This document shows, in pieces, positions 17,582 through 27,827 of a stretch of DNA of 64,000 nt (its first letter is position 1; each line of letters begins with the position of its first letter). The stretch covers positions 434,001-498,000 of the forward strand of contig NZ_CP133188.1 of the NCBI RefSeq assembly GCF_030913635.1. Direction: 5' to 3'. Source of the stretch: Sedimentibacter sp. MB35-C1 (GTDB taxonomy: Bacteria > Bacillota > Clostridia > Tissierellales > Sedimentibacteraceae). Both the position numbers and the translations under genes were made by a program. Below the pieces are notes generated by a model. The model made no database searches. It was not told the origin of the DNA and was given only the letters and a program-made list of their open reading frames with translations.

Positions 17582-19588
17582 CTATAATTTGATTTTTGAT
17601 ACCGCCTCAATAAGCATATTTGATTTTTCTTTTGCTGATTCTGAAAGTTTTGAAACTTCGCCAGACATCTGAGCAATTGAAGTTGTACTTTGAGCAATAT
17701 TTGTAGCCCCCTGAGCTCCTTCTGTTGAAGCCGAAGCTACTTCATTTAAAGCATGTACCATATTTTGCATCGAAACCAGTATTTCTTCAGACGCCGCACT
17801 GAAATCGGTAACCATATCGTTTATTTTTGATGAGTTGTGACTGTATAATTCGCTGGAATCAACAAGTGTATCATAATCCTTGAGCAACTTTCCGTCTATA
17901 AATTCCATTATTTCATGAGCACTGGCTGATAAATTATTTACAGCCACTAAAATCAACTGTGTTACTTCCTTAATCCTTGAAACCGTATTCTGCGAATTTA
18001 CAGCCAGAGTTCTTATTTCATCTGCTACAACAGCAAACCCTTTGCCTGCTTCGCCTGCTCTTGCCGCCTCTATTGCGGCATTTAAAGCCAGCAAATTAGT
18101 TTGTGATGCTATTTCAAGTATAGCTTCAGATAAAACGTTAATCTGTTCCACTGCTTTAGACTGCTTAATTGCATTTTCCATGCTTGTTTTTGTTCTCTCG
18201 TAAATTTCGATTGCTTCTTTCTTTGAATTAACAGCATCTTCTTTCATGCTTTCAGCCATATCGTTCATGCTGTTGGCTGTAACCGCCCCTTCCTGGGATT
18301 TATTTGCCACTGACTGCACAGCACCTTCTATTTCTGAAGAAGTAACATTCATTTCTTCTGTTGCTGATGCTGTTTCTTCTGTTGATGCAGAAAGCTCTTC
18401 TGTAGTTGCAGTTATCTCTTCTATGCTCTTATTAAGTTCAATAATTTCATTGCTGATTTGTCCAAGCATATATGTAACTTCTGTAGATTCGCCGGCAACA
18501 TTACGTATTAGACCACTCAGTGATTGCTGCATAGTATTCATGGCGTTTGCCAAAATCCCCACCTCATCGTTCATCTTTAGAAGCTTAGAAGGAATATCCT
18601 TGGTAAAATCTCCTGTAGACAGCACTTGCAGATGGTCTGATGCCATTTTTATCGGTTTTGAAATGCTTGCAGAAATTACAATTGTTACTAAAATGCCAAC
18701 TACAATAAACCCAATTGAAACAGAAATAATTATGTTGGTTATTTTATTTACTTTTTCCATGGCCTCCGATTTTGGAGATGTAAGCGCCAAGAACCAATTA
18801 GTTCCTTCTATAGGAGTAAATGCCATATACTTAGTAATGCCGTTGTATTCATATTCACCTGTATCTGTTTTACCTTCAATCATCTGCTTTTCCAGCTCCA
18901 CAAGAGATTGCAGCCCGGCATCGCTCGATACATTTTCTAAGTCATTGTCCATGTTTAAAACAAGTTCGCGATTAGGATGAGCAACCGTTGTTCCATCTTT
19001 GCCAATCATGAATGCTTCACCATTTTCCCCAAACTTTATATCATCGACCATATCACTTAGCTCATTTCCATCTCTTCCGGCAAGCAGTACACCCTTTACT
19101 GCACTTCCGTTCTTTATTGGCACTGCATACATAACTATTATGCTGCCATCTATTTTATTAACCATTGGGTCTGTAACTGATTTTTCTCCGGACATGGCTT
19201 TTTTAAAATATTCTCTTTCTGAAACACTTACTGTTTCTCCTTTGGTATTTAGACCATTTCCATTTATATCGACAACAGCCATTGACAAATGTCCACTTCT
19301 TTCAACTTCTCTTTTCAGAAAATCCAGCTTCTCGTCTATAGCTATTGTTTCTGATTTGATTAAATCACTTTCAGCTGCTACTTCAAGTGCGTTTAAATGA
19401 AGATCAGTTCTTCCCTTAACAAGCTTGGATGCCTCTCTCGTAAGTTGTTCTAATGATTCATCCACCTGCGATGATATAGCAGATGATGATTGAATGTATG
19501 TTATTAATCCAAGGCCTGCACATACCATCAGAATCAACAAGCCAAAAGCCAGAGATAATTTTGTTCTTATACTTTTTAATTTTGTCAT
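17582..19588 (-). CDS. Methyl-accepting chemotaxis protein with Cache sensor
   Basis: 668-residue transmembrane receptor. A first helix (about residues 12-32) is followed by an extracellular double-Cache sensor to about 280 (with [14 protein letters not shown] and [13 protein letters not shown]), a second helix (about 285-310), a HAMP domain ([15 protein letters not shown]), and a signalling domain with the conserved hairpin tip ([20 protein letters not shown]). Cache domains of this type often bind amino acids. The ATG at 19588 is chosen because GAAGGAGAATCT precedes it; an in-frame ATG lies 13 codons upstream with a weaker site. It leads an operon with cheW and the EAL gene. Confidence 0.92.
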   Translation of the reverse strand: MTKLKSIRTKLSLAFGLLILMVCAGLGLITYIQSSSAISSQVDESLEQLTREASKLVKGRTDLHLNALEVAAESDLIKSETIAIDEKLDFLKREVERSGHLSMAVVDINGNGLNTKGETVSVSEREYFKKAMSGEKSVTDPMVNKIDGSIIVMYAVPIKNGSAVKGVLLAGRDGNELSDMVDDIKFGENGEAFMIGKDGTTVAHPNRELVLNMDNDLENVSSDAGLQSLVELEKQMIEGKTDTGEYEYNGITKYMAFTPIEGTNWFLALTSPKSEAMEKVNKITNIIISVSIGFIVVGILVTIVISASISKPIKMASDHLQVLSTGDFTKDIPSKLLKMNDEVGILANAMNTMQQSLSGLIRNVAGESTEVTYMLGQISNEIIELNKSIEEITATTEELSASTEETASATEEMNVTSSEIEGAVQSVANKSQEGAVTANSMNDMAESMKEDAVNSKKEAIEIYERTKTSMENAIKQSKAVEQINVLSEAILEIASQTNLLALNAAIEAARAGEAGKGFAVVADEIRTLAVNSQNTVSRIKEVTQLILVAVNNLSASAHEIMEFIDGKLLKDYDTLVDSSELYSHNSSKINDMVTDFSAASEEILVSMQNMVHALNEVASASTEGAQGATNIAQSTTSIAQMSGEVSKLSESAKEKSNMLIEAVSKIKL

Positions 19589-19844
19589 AGATTCTCCTTC
19601 TTGATTTTTTCTGTAAATTTTTTGCATTAAGCTTCCAATAAACCAACATACCTCCTTTTCAATTTAATTACTCAATTTTAATTGGTTCTTTGATACTAAT
19701 TAGATAATTATAAGAGATATGTAAGAAAATTGAAATAATTTGGAATGAATTGTCAATGACAATACTATGACATTTTATGGACTTTTTTGATAATTTTTTA
19801 CAAGTTGAAATAGAGCTTTTTAATTTATCAAAGCATCTTTGGCA

Positions 19845-19873
19845 ATAAAAAAGAACAGCTTATGCTGCTCTTT
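19845..19873 (-). terminator. Terminator of the thioesterase gene
   Basis: AAGAGCAGC and GCTGTTCTT arms (one G-U) around a four-base loop, followed by six T residues on the minus strand. Confidence 0.78.
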
Positions 19874-19877
19874 CATA

Positions 19878-20300
19878 TTATTGTCTCAAACTCTCTGCGC
19901 GTTCTCTCAATACACGCTCTTCTTCATCTATAGCTTCATCAAGCACTAATCCATGTGGCATTTTTTTACCGTCAGCATCCACACATATGAAGGTTATAAA
20001 GCCTTCAACCGGGCTTGTCTTGGATACTTCAGTATCCATTTTTGTATGAACTGCTATGCTGGTTTTACCTAAATTAACGATTCTGCTTGTAAACTTTACT
20101 ATTTCTCCTTTATTAACAGGCTTCTTGAACAACAGCCCATGCACATTTAGGCATACTATATTTTCCGGATTTCCAAATGTTGAAGATGCGGCAATAAATG
20201 CTGATTCAACAAACCATTCTGCTGTTCTTCCTGCGAACAAAGTACCGTGGTGATTGAGGTCTTCTGATTTTACCAGCCTCGTATTGATAAACTTATCCAT
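19878..20300 (-). CDS. Acyl-CoA thioesterase, hotdog fold
   Basis: 140-residue hotdog thioesterase of the YciA/acyl-CoA hydrolase group. The active-site segment DLNHHGTLFAGRTAEW is present, with the Asn/His/Gly pattern at the start of the central helix. It would hydrolyse acyl-CoA esters in the cytosol; chain length is not predictable. The ATG at 20300 follows GGAGGAATTA, so the TTG four codons upstream is not needed. It lies 16 bases after secF on the same strand and is probably co-transcribed with secDF. Confidence 0.85.
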   Translation of the reverse strand: MDKFINTRLVKSEDLNHHGTLFAGRTAEWFVESAFIAASSTFGNPENIVCLNVHGLLFKKPVNKGEIVKFTSRIVNLGKTSIAVHTKMDTEVSKTSPVEGFITFICVDADGKKMPHGLVLDEAIDEEERVLRERAESLRQ

Positions 20301-20316
20301 TAATTCCTCCAAAATC

Positions 20317-21231
20317 TTATGATGTCATAGCCTGATTTCTGTTATGCCACATAACCATCATTGGTCCTGCCAGGCACACTGTAGAATAGCAACCACTTAC
20401 GATTCCTATAAACATAGGTATTGAAAAAGTCTTAATTGAGTCAATATTGTAAACAAATGCAAGGATATATACTATTATAATGCTTGCTCCCGTCGTCACA
20501 CTTGTTTTAACTGATCTTGACAATGTCTGGTTTATGCTTGCATCCACAAGTTCCTCAAATGACTTTTTAAGATAGTAAGGCTGATTTTCTCTGATTCTAT
20601 CGTACACTACTATTGTATCGTTGATTGAATATCCTATTATAGTTAACGTAACTGCAATAAATGAATCATTTATTGGCATCTTGAATATTACAAATGTAAA
20701 AAAGACTATCAGTATATCATGCAGTAACGCAATCAAACCTATAACTCCCGCCGACATTCCTGATATTTTTTTAAATCTGAATCTTACATATACAATTATA
20801 AACAAAGCTGTTAAAGCTATGGCAATCATTCCGTTTGTTAAAAATCTTTTACCTATAAATGGCTCTACCACATTTGACTCGGCCAGTTCTAAATTAGCTT
20901 CAGGAAATTTAGCTTTTAGTTCTGCATCCAGCTTATCCTGCTCCCCAGCTTCCAATCCATTGCTGCCTGACAGGTTGAATACTATTTTCTTGCTATGTGT
21001 TGCTAAATCATCTGTTAGCTGTACCTCTGTGCTTCTGTTTAGAATCTTTGTTGCAGTTTCGGCAACCAACTGTTGATCAATTTCTCCTTCATAAGAATAC
21101 TTTATTATTGCGCCGCCTTTAAACTGAATTGCTAAATCAACACCATTTACAAACAGTGAAATAATCCCTATTATCATGATAGCAGCTGATACAGCAAAAA
21201 ATATCTTTCTGTTTTTATAAAATCTTATCAT
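20317..21231 (-). CDS. secF: Protein translocase subunit SecF
   Basis: 304-residue RND-type partner of SecD that uses ion flow to help late steps of protein export. Six membrane helices; a first extracellular domain with VDLAIQFKGGAIIKYSYEG, and the helix-4 motif SINDTIVVYDRIREN. The start ATG overlaps the secD stop by one base (TAATG), which indicates translational coupling. Size is normal for the family. Confidence 0.95.
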   Translation of the reverse strand: MIRFYKNRKIFFAVSAAIMIIGIISLFVNGVDLAIQFKGGAIIKYSYEGEIDQQLVAETATKILNRSTEVQLTDDLATHSKKIVFNLSGSNGLEAGEQDKLDAELKAKFPEANLELAESNVVEPFIGKRFLTNGMIAIALTALFIIVYVRFRFKKISGMSAGVIGLIALLHDILIVFFTFVIFKMPINDSFIAVTLTIIGYSINDTIVVYDRIRENQPYYLKKSFEELVDASINQTLSRSVKTSVTTGASIIIVYILAFVYNIDSIKTFSIPMFIGIVSGCYSTVCLAGPMMVMWHNRNQAMTS

Positions 21232-22496
21232 TATTTTGCCTCCTTAACTTTCATTCCGTATAAGGACTTTTTCATAAACACTTCGTTCATACTCATAGAT
21301 TTCGTAATTATTCTTGAGGTTGTAACACCTGAAACAAAGTTTAGTATACATCCTACCATAAGCGTATATCCAAATGAAAGCATTGATCCTGTTCCAAATA
21401 TCATCATAATAACTGATGCAGCTATTGTTGTAATATTTCCATCAAACACAGCTGAAAAAGCCTTAGAATATCCCGTATCTATTGAATATCCCAACGTCTT
21501 TCCTTGGTTCAGTTCTTCTCTAATTCGCTCATATATAATTACGTTAGCATCAACGCCCATTCCTATTGAAAGGATAATACCTGCAATGCCTGTTAATGTA
21601 AGTGTCACCTGAGGTATAGATAATGCCAGCATCTGAACAGAAATCTGTAAAAGCAATGCAAAGCATGCTACAACTCCAAGCAACTTGTAATATGAAACCA
21701 TAAAAATGCACACTGCCGCAAATGCAATTATTCCTGCCTTTATCATAACATCCAGAGCGCCTGAACCCATTGTTGGGGTTATGATACTATGGTTTTTTGA
21801 TATTAAAGAAAACGGAAGTGCTCCTGAATTAATTTTATCTGATAAGCTCTTTGCCTCTTCGGCACTTTCTATATTGCTTATATAGGAGTCTCCTCCGGTA
21901 ATTTTTTGTTTAACATGTGGTGCTGATATTAATGTTTCGTCCATATAAATAGATATTGACTGCCCTACTAGTTTTTCCGTAGCATCGGCAAAAGCTTCCG
22001 CGCCTTCTTCATTAAATTTCAAAGTAACAATAGGCATATTTGTTTTGCTGTCCAGCTGTACCTTACTTTCCTTAACATCTTTTCCTTCTACCAAAACATT
22101 TCCCTGGGGATCTCTGAATGTCAATCTTGCCGTTTCTCCCAGCTCAGCTATTGCTTTTTGAGGATTAAAGTCTGTTTCTCCCGATTTCCAAGGAAATCTT
22201 ATTATTATGTGACCTGTATTTTTATCTATAGTTATCTCTCTGTCTAAAATATTTTGGGCATCCATTCTTGTTTCCATGATTACCCTTGCTAATTCCAACT
22301 CATTTTCCGTAGGAACCCTGTCAAGATCGGCAGGCTCAAATACAGCCTCAACTCCGCCTCTTATATCTATACCAAATCTTATATCCTTCATGCCCTTAAT
22401 TTGAATTGGACCTGCGTTAATTCCAAAAAATGATGTAAGAGCAATTCCGGCAATTAAAAGCATAACTACAATGTAAATATGTTTATTAGTTCTCAT
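21231..22496 (-). CDS. secD: Protein translocase subunit SecD
   Basis: 421-residue SecD. The first periplasmic segment DIRFGIDIRGGVEAVFEPAD matches the family's D-GG motif. The helix-4 motif GMGVDANVIIYERIREE carries the conserved Asp. It is shorter than proteobacterial SecD and typical of clostridia. ATG at 22496 is chosen because AGGAGG precedes it; the frame extends 14 codons upstream without a site. It is coupled with secF. Confidence 0.95.
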   Translation of the reverse strand: MRTNKHIYIVVMLLIAGIALTSFFGINAGPIQIKGMKDIRFGIDIRGGVEAVFEPADLDRVPTENELELARVIMETRMDAQNILDREITIDKNTGHIIIRFPWKSGETDFNPQKAIAELGETARLTFRDPQGNVLVEGKDVKESKVQLDSKTNMPIVTLKFNEEGAEAFADATEKLVGQSISIYMDETLISAPHVKQKITGGDSYISNIESAEEAKSLSDKINSGALPFSLISKNHSIITPTMGSGALDVMIKAGIIAFAAVCIFMVSYYKLLGVVACFALLLQISVQMLALSIPQVTLTLTGIAGIILSIGMGVDANVIIYERIREELNQGKTLGYSIDTGYSKAFSAVFDGNITTIAASVIMMIFGTGSMLSFGYTLMVGCILNFVSGVTTSRIITKSMSMNEVFMKKSLYGMKVKEAK

Positions 22497-22510
22497 TTTT
22501 CCTCCTGATT

Positions 22511-22906
22511 TTAATTTAATTGTTGTATTGAAGCACAAACAAAAGTCCCTTTTTTACCATCCTTTTTATTAATAAAAAACACGATAAATACGCAATAACT
22601 ATAAAACCTCAACAATGTTTTAATCATCTCGGCATGCCGTGCTTTATACAAATCAGCAAGAATCCATATGCTGAACAAGATAAATTTTATATTAAGGTAA
22701 AATAAGATTCCCTTACTCCGCTTTAACAACTGAGAGTTTCCTTCTTGGCACGTATATTCTTCTTCAAATAAATTTCCAAACGAAGGAAGTCTATTTAAAG
22801 AAATATCATCTTTCAAGGTGTGATTCTCAGAAATAATTAAAAAAATCGAGATGAAAATTACAACAGTTAGTATTACAGCTGTTGATTTATAGTTTAATAA
22901 TTTCAT
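22511..22906 (-). CDS. Small membrane protein of unknown function
   Basis: 131 residues with an N-terminal membrane helix (about residues 9-26), a polar stretch with FGNLFEEEYTCQEGNSQ, and two further hydrophobic segments near 68-85 and 100-112. A strong GGGAGG ribosome binding site six bases before the ATG supports it. It ends 14 bases before secD and is probably the first gene of that operon. I do not recognise the family. It could be a small accessory protein, but nothing shows a link to protein export other than position. Confidence 0.65.
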   Translation of the reverse strand: MKLLNYKSTAVILTVVIFISIFLIISENHTLKDDISLNRLPSFGNLFEEEYTCQEGNSQLLKRSKGILFYLNIKFILFSIWILADLYKARHAEMIKTLLRFYSYCVFIVFFINKKDGKKGTFVCASIQQLN

Positions 22907-22938
22907 AGTTCCTCCCTCGATTCTTTTATTTATCTTGT

Positions 22939-23073
22939 TTATTTGTTTTGTGCTGTAAGCTTCAGCATTATGCTCACAGATGCATATATCACTATAATTA
23001 CCAAAAATATAGCAGACATACCCATCCCCATAAGTTCAAGTGAATTCATTACATTTTCAATGTTAATATTCAT
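22939..23073 (-). CDS. Very small OadG-like gamma subunit of a Na+-pump decarboxylase
   Basis: Predicted 44-residue protein starting MNINIENVMNSLELMGMGMS, with one membrane helix (AIFLVIIVIYASVSIML) and a short polar tail. AGGAGGCCAT lies directly before the ATG, and the gene starts eight bases after the beta-subunit stop. Position, size class and the MGMGMSAIFLV-type membrane start fit an OadG-like gamma subunit that anchors the pump, but without the longer Pro-rich tail that binds the alpha subunit. The assignment rests mostly on context. Confidence 0.62.
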   Translation of the reverse strand: MNINIENVMNSLELMGMGMSAIFLVIIVIYASVSIMLKLTAQNK

Positions 23074-23081
23074 ATGGCCTC

Positions 23082-24218
23082 CTACATCAACCCTGGAACT
23101 AGTCCTATTATAACTCCACCGGCTATAACAGATGCTATCTGACCTGACACATTTGCTCCAACAGCATGCATCAGCAAATGATTTTGCGAATCAGCCTCAA
23201 GTCCCAGCTTTTGAATAACTCTTGATGACATTGGAAATGCTGAAATTCCTGCTGACCCAACCATCGGATTTATTTTTTCCTTTAGGAACAAGTTTAAAAA
23301 TTTTGCAAACAATGCTCCTGCGACTGTATCAAATACAAATGCAAGGAGCCCAAGCCCCATTATCAAAAGAGTATCAAGTGTTACAAATTGCTCTGCCCTC
23401 ATGCTTGCTGATATTGTTATTCCTAAAAGAAGCGTTATAAGGTTTACTAAATCCTTCTGTGCCGTTTCTGATAATGATCTCAAAACACCGCATTCCCTGA
23501 TTAAATTTCCGAACATAAGAAATCCTACCAAAGATATTGATGCCGGTGCTACCAATCCTGCAATAATTGTAACCACTATGGGAAACAGCAGTCTTGTCAT
23601 TCTCGAAACGCTCTTTGGATTGTATTTCATCTTTATTTTTCTGTCTTTTTCTGTTGTGCACATCTTTATGGCAAAAGGTTGTATTATCGGGACCAATGCC
23701 ATATATGAATATGCGGCCACTGCAATCTGACCTATATAATTACTTTTTAAAACCTGAGATACCAATATGGACGTAGGCCCGTCTGCAGCACCTATAATCC
23801 CTATGGATGCAGCATCCTGTATATTGAACCCCAGCAATGTTGCTACGGTAATCGTTGCAAAAATTCCGAATTGTGCTGCCGCTCCAAAAAGTAAAAGCCT
23901 CGGGTTCGATAAAAGAGGCCCAAAGTCTATCATAGCTCCTATGCCTATAAAAAGCAACAACGGCATCATTTCGGATGCCTCGATACCTACTTCAAAAAGC
24001 CAGTCTATTATACCTTTAACTTCACCTATTCCTTCCAGAGTTTGGTTCAATACTCCACTCATAGGAATATTAACTAAAATTGCGCCAAATCCCATGGGAA
24101 GCAAAAGTGACGGCTCTAATTCCTTTGAAATTGCCAAATATATCAATGTCGCTCCGATTAACCACATCAATATTTGCTGCCATGTAATCTGGATAATACC
24201 TTCATATAAGAATTCCAT
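23082..24218 (-). CDS. Na+-transporting decarboxylase beta subunit (OadB/GcdB/MmdB family)
   Basis: 378-residue membrane subunit that couples decarboxylation of a carboxybiotin intermediate to Na+ export. The family's conserved Asp lies in IGIIGAADGPTSILVSQ, and the late GSAGISAFPMSSRVIQK and HAVGANVSGQIASVIAGG segments are present. About ten membrane helices. ATG at 24218 is chosen because AAAGGAGCAG precedes it; the frame is open 22 codons further up without a site. The carboxyltransferase alpha subunit and biotin carrier are not in the window, so the substrate (oxaloacetate, glutaconyl-CoA, methylmalonyl-CoA) cannot be told. Confidence 0.92.
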   Translation of the reverse strand: MEFLYEGIIQITWQQILMWLIGATLIYLAISKELEPSLLLPMGFGAILVNIPMSGVLNQTLEGIGEVKGIIDWLFEVGIEASEMMPLLLFIGIGAMIDFGPLLSNPRLLLFGAAAQFGIFATITVATLLGFNIQDAASIGIIGAADGPTSILVSQVLKSNYIGQIAVAAYSYMALVPIIQPFAIKMCTTEKDRKIKMKYNPKSVSRMTRLLFPIVVTIIAGLVAPASISLVGFLMFGNLIRECGVLRSLSETAQKDLVNLITLLLGITISASMRAEQFVTLDTLLIMGLGLLAFVFDTVAGALFAKFLNLFLKEKINPMVGSAGISAFPMSSRVIQKLGLEADSQNHLLMHAVGANVSGQIASVIAGGVIIGLVPGLM

Positions 24219-24433
24219 TTTCTGCTCCTTTATTTTTGTTCTTGTGTATTCTAATATAAATACATTCTTTAAGCAATTATTCATGTTTAGCAGAATTATT
24301 CAATTTTCGCCAAATTTATTTATTTTTATAAGTTTTAATTGATTTTACTCTGTTATAACTTCCATATTCTTTATTTTTCTCTTAATCATAAAAATAATGC
24401 AGGAACACCTGACATTCCTTCATTTTAGCACAA

Positions 24434-26548
24434 TTACTCGACTAAGTACACAGTTTTATATCCTTCGTCTCTTAACTTTATCGTCATTTTTTGCTTGTCG
24501 CAGTCTTTTTCATCGTTTATTATAGTTTGTCCGCTCTTTAAAAGCTCTGCTGCCATTTCTTTTGTCAAAGTAATCCCTTTTTCCTGCAATATTTTATCCT
24601 GTTTCCACATGGAAAACCTGCAGGACGGAAAATTTTTATATCCTGCACAATAAAAGCTTTTTTTATTTTCAAAGACTTCTCTGCCGCATCTGGGGCACAC
24701 TCCTACGGCCTTCCTTTTCTTCTTGTTCCCGGTCTGTTCAAAATTAACATTAAGTGTTGAACTCATCTTTCCTTCTTGAATTATTTCATAAACGTATTTT
24801 TTTATATTAACTATAAAATCCCTTGAGGATTCCTCTTTTTTAGCTATTTTCCCTAAGGTACTCTCCCATTCGCCTGTTAAATCAGGTTTTTTAAGTTTTT
24901 CATGTACTATTTCAATGAGTTGTACTCCGTTTTGTGTAGGCACAAGACTTTTTCTGTTTCTTTTTATATATCCTACAGATATAAGCTTTTCAATAATTCC
25001 CGCTCTGGTTGCAGGTGTGCCCAGCCCTACAGATTTCATTTCTTCTCTAAGTTTTTCATTCTCTATGTGCTTACCGGCAGTTTCCATAGCTGTAAGCAGA
25101 GTTGCCTCCGTATATGCTTTCGGAGGAGAAGTTTTCTTAGTAACCACTTTTATTTCCCTGGGCATAATCTTGTCGTTAACCACAATGCTTGCTGTGATTT
25201 CTTTGTCCTCGGAATTCTCCTTAACCTTTCCCAGCATTATGTCTTCTACTTCCTTCCAGCCTGGCACAACAACTTTTTTACCTCTTGCCTTGAATTTATC
25301 CTTTTCAATTTGAATTTCCAAATCCGTTTGATCATATTCCTGTTTCCTGTCAAACACACAAATAAATCTTGCTACTATAAGCTTAAGTATATTTGCTTCT
25401 CTTTCAGGAAGCCTTATACCTGGGAGGTTCCTTATATTTGGTGTAACTATTATTGCATGGTGATCTGTCACTTTTGAATCATTTATAACTCTTTTGTCGG
25501 CATTAATTTTTTGTTTAATTACCTTATCTACACAATATTCAGAGCCTTTCCATCCACTCTTAATATTCTGCAGCAGCCCCTGTATTTTCGGCTTCATATC
25601 CTTTGTCAAGTATCTTGAATCCGTTCTCGGATATGTAGCAAGCTTGTACTTTTCATAAAGATTCTGAGCAGCTTCCAAGGTCTGCTCTGCCGAATAGCCG
25701 TATCTTTTGTTACCGTCCCTTTGAAGTTCTGTTAAATCATAAAGCAGTGGTCTCTCAACAGAAGCTCTTTTAGTTTTAAGCTTTGTAACAGTTGCCTCTT
25801 TGTTACTGCACCGCTGGGCTATCTGCTCCGCTTTTTCTTTATCATCGATTCGCGTACCGTTTTTATTAAACCATGTTGCCGTAAACATTTCACAGTCTGC
25901 CGCTACCTCATAGAAAGGCTGTGAAACAAACTCATCAATTTCTTTTTGCCTGCCAACAATCAAAGAAAGAGTAGGAGTCTGAACTCTTCCTATTGTAAGC
26001 ATTTGATTATATTTAACCGTAAACAGCCGAGTGGCATTAATTCCAACCAGCCAATCGGCTTCTGAGCGAGCTCTTGCAGACTGATAAAGACTAAAATACT
26101 CTTTATTATCTTTTAAATTTTTAAAACCTTCTTCTATGGCCTCGTCGGTCATACTGCTTATCCATAACCTTTTGACAGGCTTTTTGCAACCTGCATTAAT
26201 GTAAACATAGCCAAAAATAAGCTGTCCTTCTCTCCCGGCGTCCGTTGCGCATATAACTTCATCAACAGAATCATTCAATAAAAGAGATTTAACAGTTTCA
26301 TACTGTTTTGCAGTAGAAGGGTTAACCATATACTTGAATTGTCTCGGGAAAATTGGAAGGTCATTTATATTCCAGCTTTTATATTTCTTATCGTATTCTT
26401 CCGGATATGCAAGCTGAATCAAATGTCCGACACACCATGTAATAATATATTCGCTGTTTTCCATATAGCCATCTCTTGATTTATTTATCTTTAACACTCT
26501 GGCTATATCTTTTGCAACCGAAGGTTTTTCCGTAACTATCAATTTCAT
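24434..26548 (-). CDS. topB: DNA topoisomerase III
   Basis: 704-residue type IA topoisomerase that decatenates and relaxes DNA. The Toprim domain starts LIVTEKPSVAKDIARVL and includes ATDAGREGQLIFGYVY. The active-site Tyr is in ATYPRTDSRYLTKDM near residue 308. A C-terminal zinc-finger-like motif (CPRCGREVFENKKSFYCAGY) follows at about 637. Length is normal for TopB. Such genes also occur on integrated elements, but here the flanks look chromosomal. Confidence 0.94.
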   Translation of the reverse strand: MKLIVTEKPSVAKDIARVLKINKSRDGYMENSEYIITWCVGHLIQLAYPEEYDKKYKSWNINDLPIFPRQFKYMVNPSTAKQYETVKSLLLNDSVDEVICATDAGREGQLIFGYVYINAGCKKPVKRLWISSMTDEAIEEGFKNLKDNKEYFSLYQSARARSEADWLVGINATRLFTVKYNQMLTIGRVQTPTLSLIVGRQKEIDEFVSQPFYEVAADCEMFTATWFNKNGTRIDDKEKAEQIAQRCSNKEATVTKLKTKRASVERPLLYDLTELQRDGNKRYGYSAEQTLEAAQNLYEKYKLATYPRTDSRYLTKDMKPKIQGLLQNIKSGWKGSEYCVDKVIKQKINADKRVINDSKVTDHHAIIVTPNIRNLPGIRLPEREANILKLIVARFICVFDRKQEYDQTDLEIQIEKDKFKARGKKVVVPGWKEVEDIMLGKVKENSEDKEITASIVVNDKIMPREIKVVTKKTSPPKAYTEATLLTAMETAGKHIENEKLREEMKSVGLGTPATRAGIIEKLISVGYIKRNRKSLVPTQNGVQLIEIVHEKLKKPDLTGEWESTLGKIAKKEESSRDFIVNIKKYVYEIIQEGKMSSTLNVNFEQTGNKKKRKAVGVCPRCGREVFENKKSFYCAGYKNFPSCRFSMWKQDKILQEKGITLTKEMAAELLKSGQTIINDEKDCDKQKMTIKLRDEGYKTVYLVE

Positions 26549-26742
26549 AAATATCTTCCTTTTGTTAAGCTTGACAAATAATTATAGCATGATTAAGTAT
26601 ATTTGTCCCCCTCTTTGTTCGAATTAAATTTTAATTAATGTATTAACAAGAATTTCATATTTACATATAATACAACAATTAGTGCTTTCAAAATGAATGC
26701 TTAAATCATTTTGAAGTATAAAATTAAATAGGAGGTACTTAC

Positions 26743-27807
26743 TTGAAAGGAAAACATATCTTTGCAGGAAATAACACTTCTAAAGGATTTTTCAACTGCT
26801 TTAATTCCATTTTTCAGCCTTCCAAGCTGAATCAATTCTATATACTCAAAGGAGGCCCCGGTGTAGGAAAAAGTTCATTCATGAAAAAATTTGCTGCTGA
26901 AATTTCTAAAAAAGGGTATTTCGTGGAATATATTCATTGCTCAAGCGACGACGAAAGCCTTGATGGAATAATAATTCCTGACCTTAAGTTGGCATTTGTT
27001 GACGGCACGGCACCACATGCAACTGATCCGTCTATTCCAGGAGCGGTCGACGAAATTTTGAATTTTGGTTCTTTCCTTAACAGCAGTCAATTGGAAAAGC
27101 ACAAACATAAAATTATTCAAATAAATCAAACCAAAGCTCGTCTTTACAAAAGCGCCTATAGATATCTCCAGGCAGCCGGTATAATTTCGGAAGAAATTAA
27201 TTCTTTATATACTCAGTTCATAGATGCAGATAAATTTAATGAAACGTGCCTTCGTGCAACTAAAAAATTGTTTGAAGATGATATTTATTTGCAAAAAACA
27301 GCTGAAGTTAAAAACTTATTTTCTGAAGCTTATACGTCAAACGGTTATATAAATAGAACAGAAGCATTGTACGAAGGTAAAAAAGTATGGGCTATAATCA
27401 GTGAAAGCACAGCATATATATCAGACTTCATGAAAAGGATATCGGATGAAGCCGTAAAAAGAGGTTTTGACGTTGAAATTTATTTACATCCATTGACGCC
27501 GGATAAGCTGCAACACGTGTATATTCCTGAAAAGAATATCTTTATTACAAGTTCTGAAAACTGTGTATCAGATAATTTTGAAGAAATTTTTGACATCCAT
27601 CAAATTATGGATGCTGATAATTTGAAAAAACACATTTCTGAAATAGAAAGCAATCTTCATATGCATGAGCTTCTTATAAAAAATGCACTTAAAAAACTAT
27701 CTGAAGGAAAGAAATACCATGAAATTCTTGAAATATTTTATATTAACAGCATGAATTTTAAGGGAGTTGATGAATTATTTAATAACATCCTTCGCGAATA
27801 TACATAA
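26743..27807 (+). CDS. P-loop ATPase of the PRK06851-like family
   Basis: 354-residue cytosolic protein that resembles the uncharacterised PRK06851 ATPases of Firmicutes. The Walker A is LKGGPGVGKSSFMKKF near residue 38. The family hallmark FVDGTAPHATDP follows about 60 residues later. There is a coiled stretch in the middle and a second half with an unrecognised fold. Start is TTG with a perfect AGGAGG seven bases upstream. It lies 20 bases before the permease gene on the same strand. No function is established for this family as far as I know; the pairing with a permease is the only hint. Confidence 0.75.
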   Translation: MKGKHIFAGNNTSKGFFNCFNSIFQPSKLNQFYILKGGPGVGKSSFMKKFAAEISKKGYFVEYIHCSSDDESLDGIIIPDLKLAFVDGTAPHATDPSIPGAVDEILNFGSFLNSSQLEKHKHKIIQINQTKARLYKSAYRYLQAAGIISEEINSLYTQFIDADKFNETCLRATKKLFEDDIYLQKTAEVKNLFSEAYTSNGYINRTEALYEGKKVWAIISESTAYISDFMKRISDEAVKRGFDVEIYLHPLTPDKLQHVYIPEKNIFITSSENCVSDNFEEIFDIHQIMDADNLKKHISEIESNLHMHELLIKNALKKLSEGKKYHEILEIFYINSMNFKGVDELFNNILREYT

Positions 27808-27827
27808 AATTTCCAAGGAGGTATATT

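Noticed and set aside
18246-19400. Long plus-strand open frames (244 and 133 residues) opposite the Cache chemoreceptor
   Set aside because: Serine-rich antisense shadows of a well-supported receptor gene, without start signals.
19458-19649. 63-codon minus-strand frame with TTG start after AGGAGG, overlapping the chemoreceptor start
   Set aside because: It overlaps the receptor gene in another frame and has no recognisable content; at most a leader peptide.
23767-24342. 191-residue plus-strand frame opposite the decarboxylase beta subunit
   Set aside because: Antisense shadow of a membrane protein gene; no start signal.
24902-25477. 191-residue plus-strand frame opposite topB
   Set aside because: Antisense shadow of a conserved topoisomerase gene; no ribosome binding site or family match.
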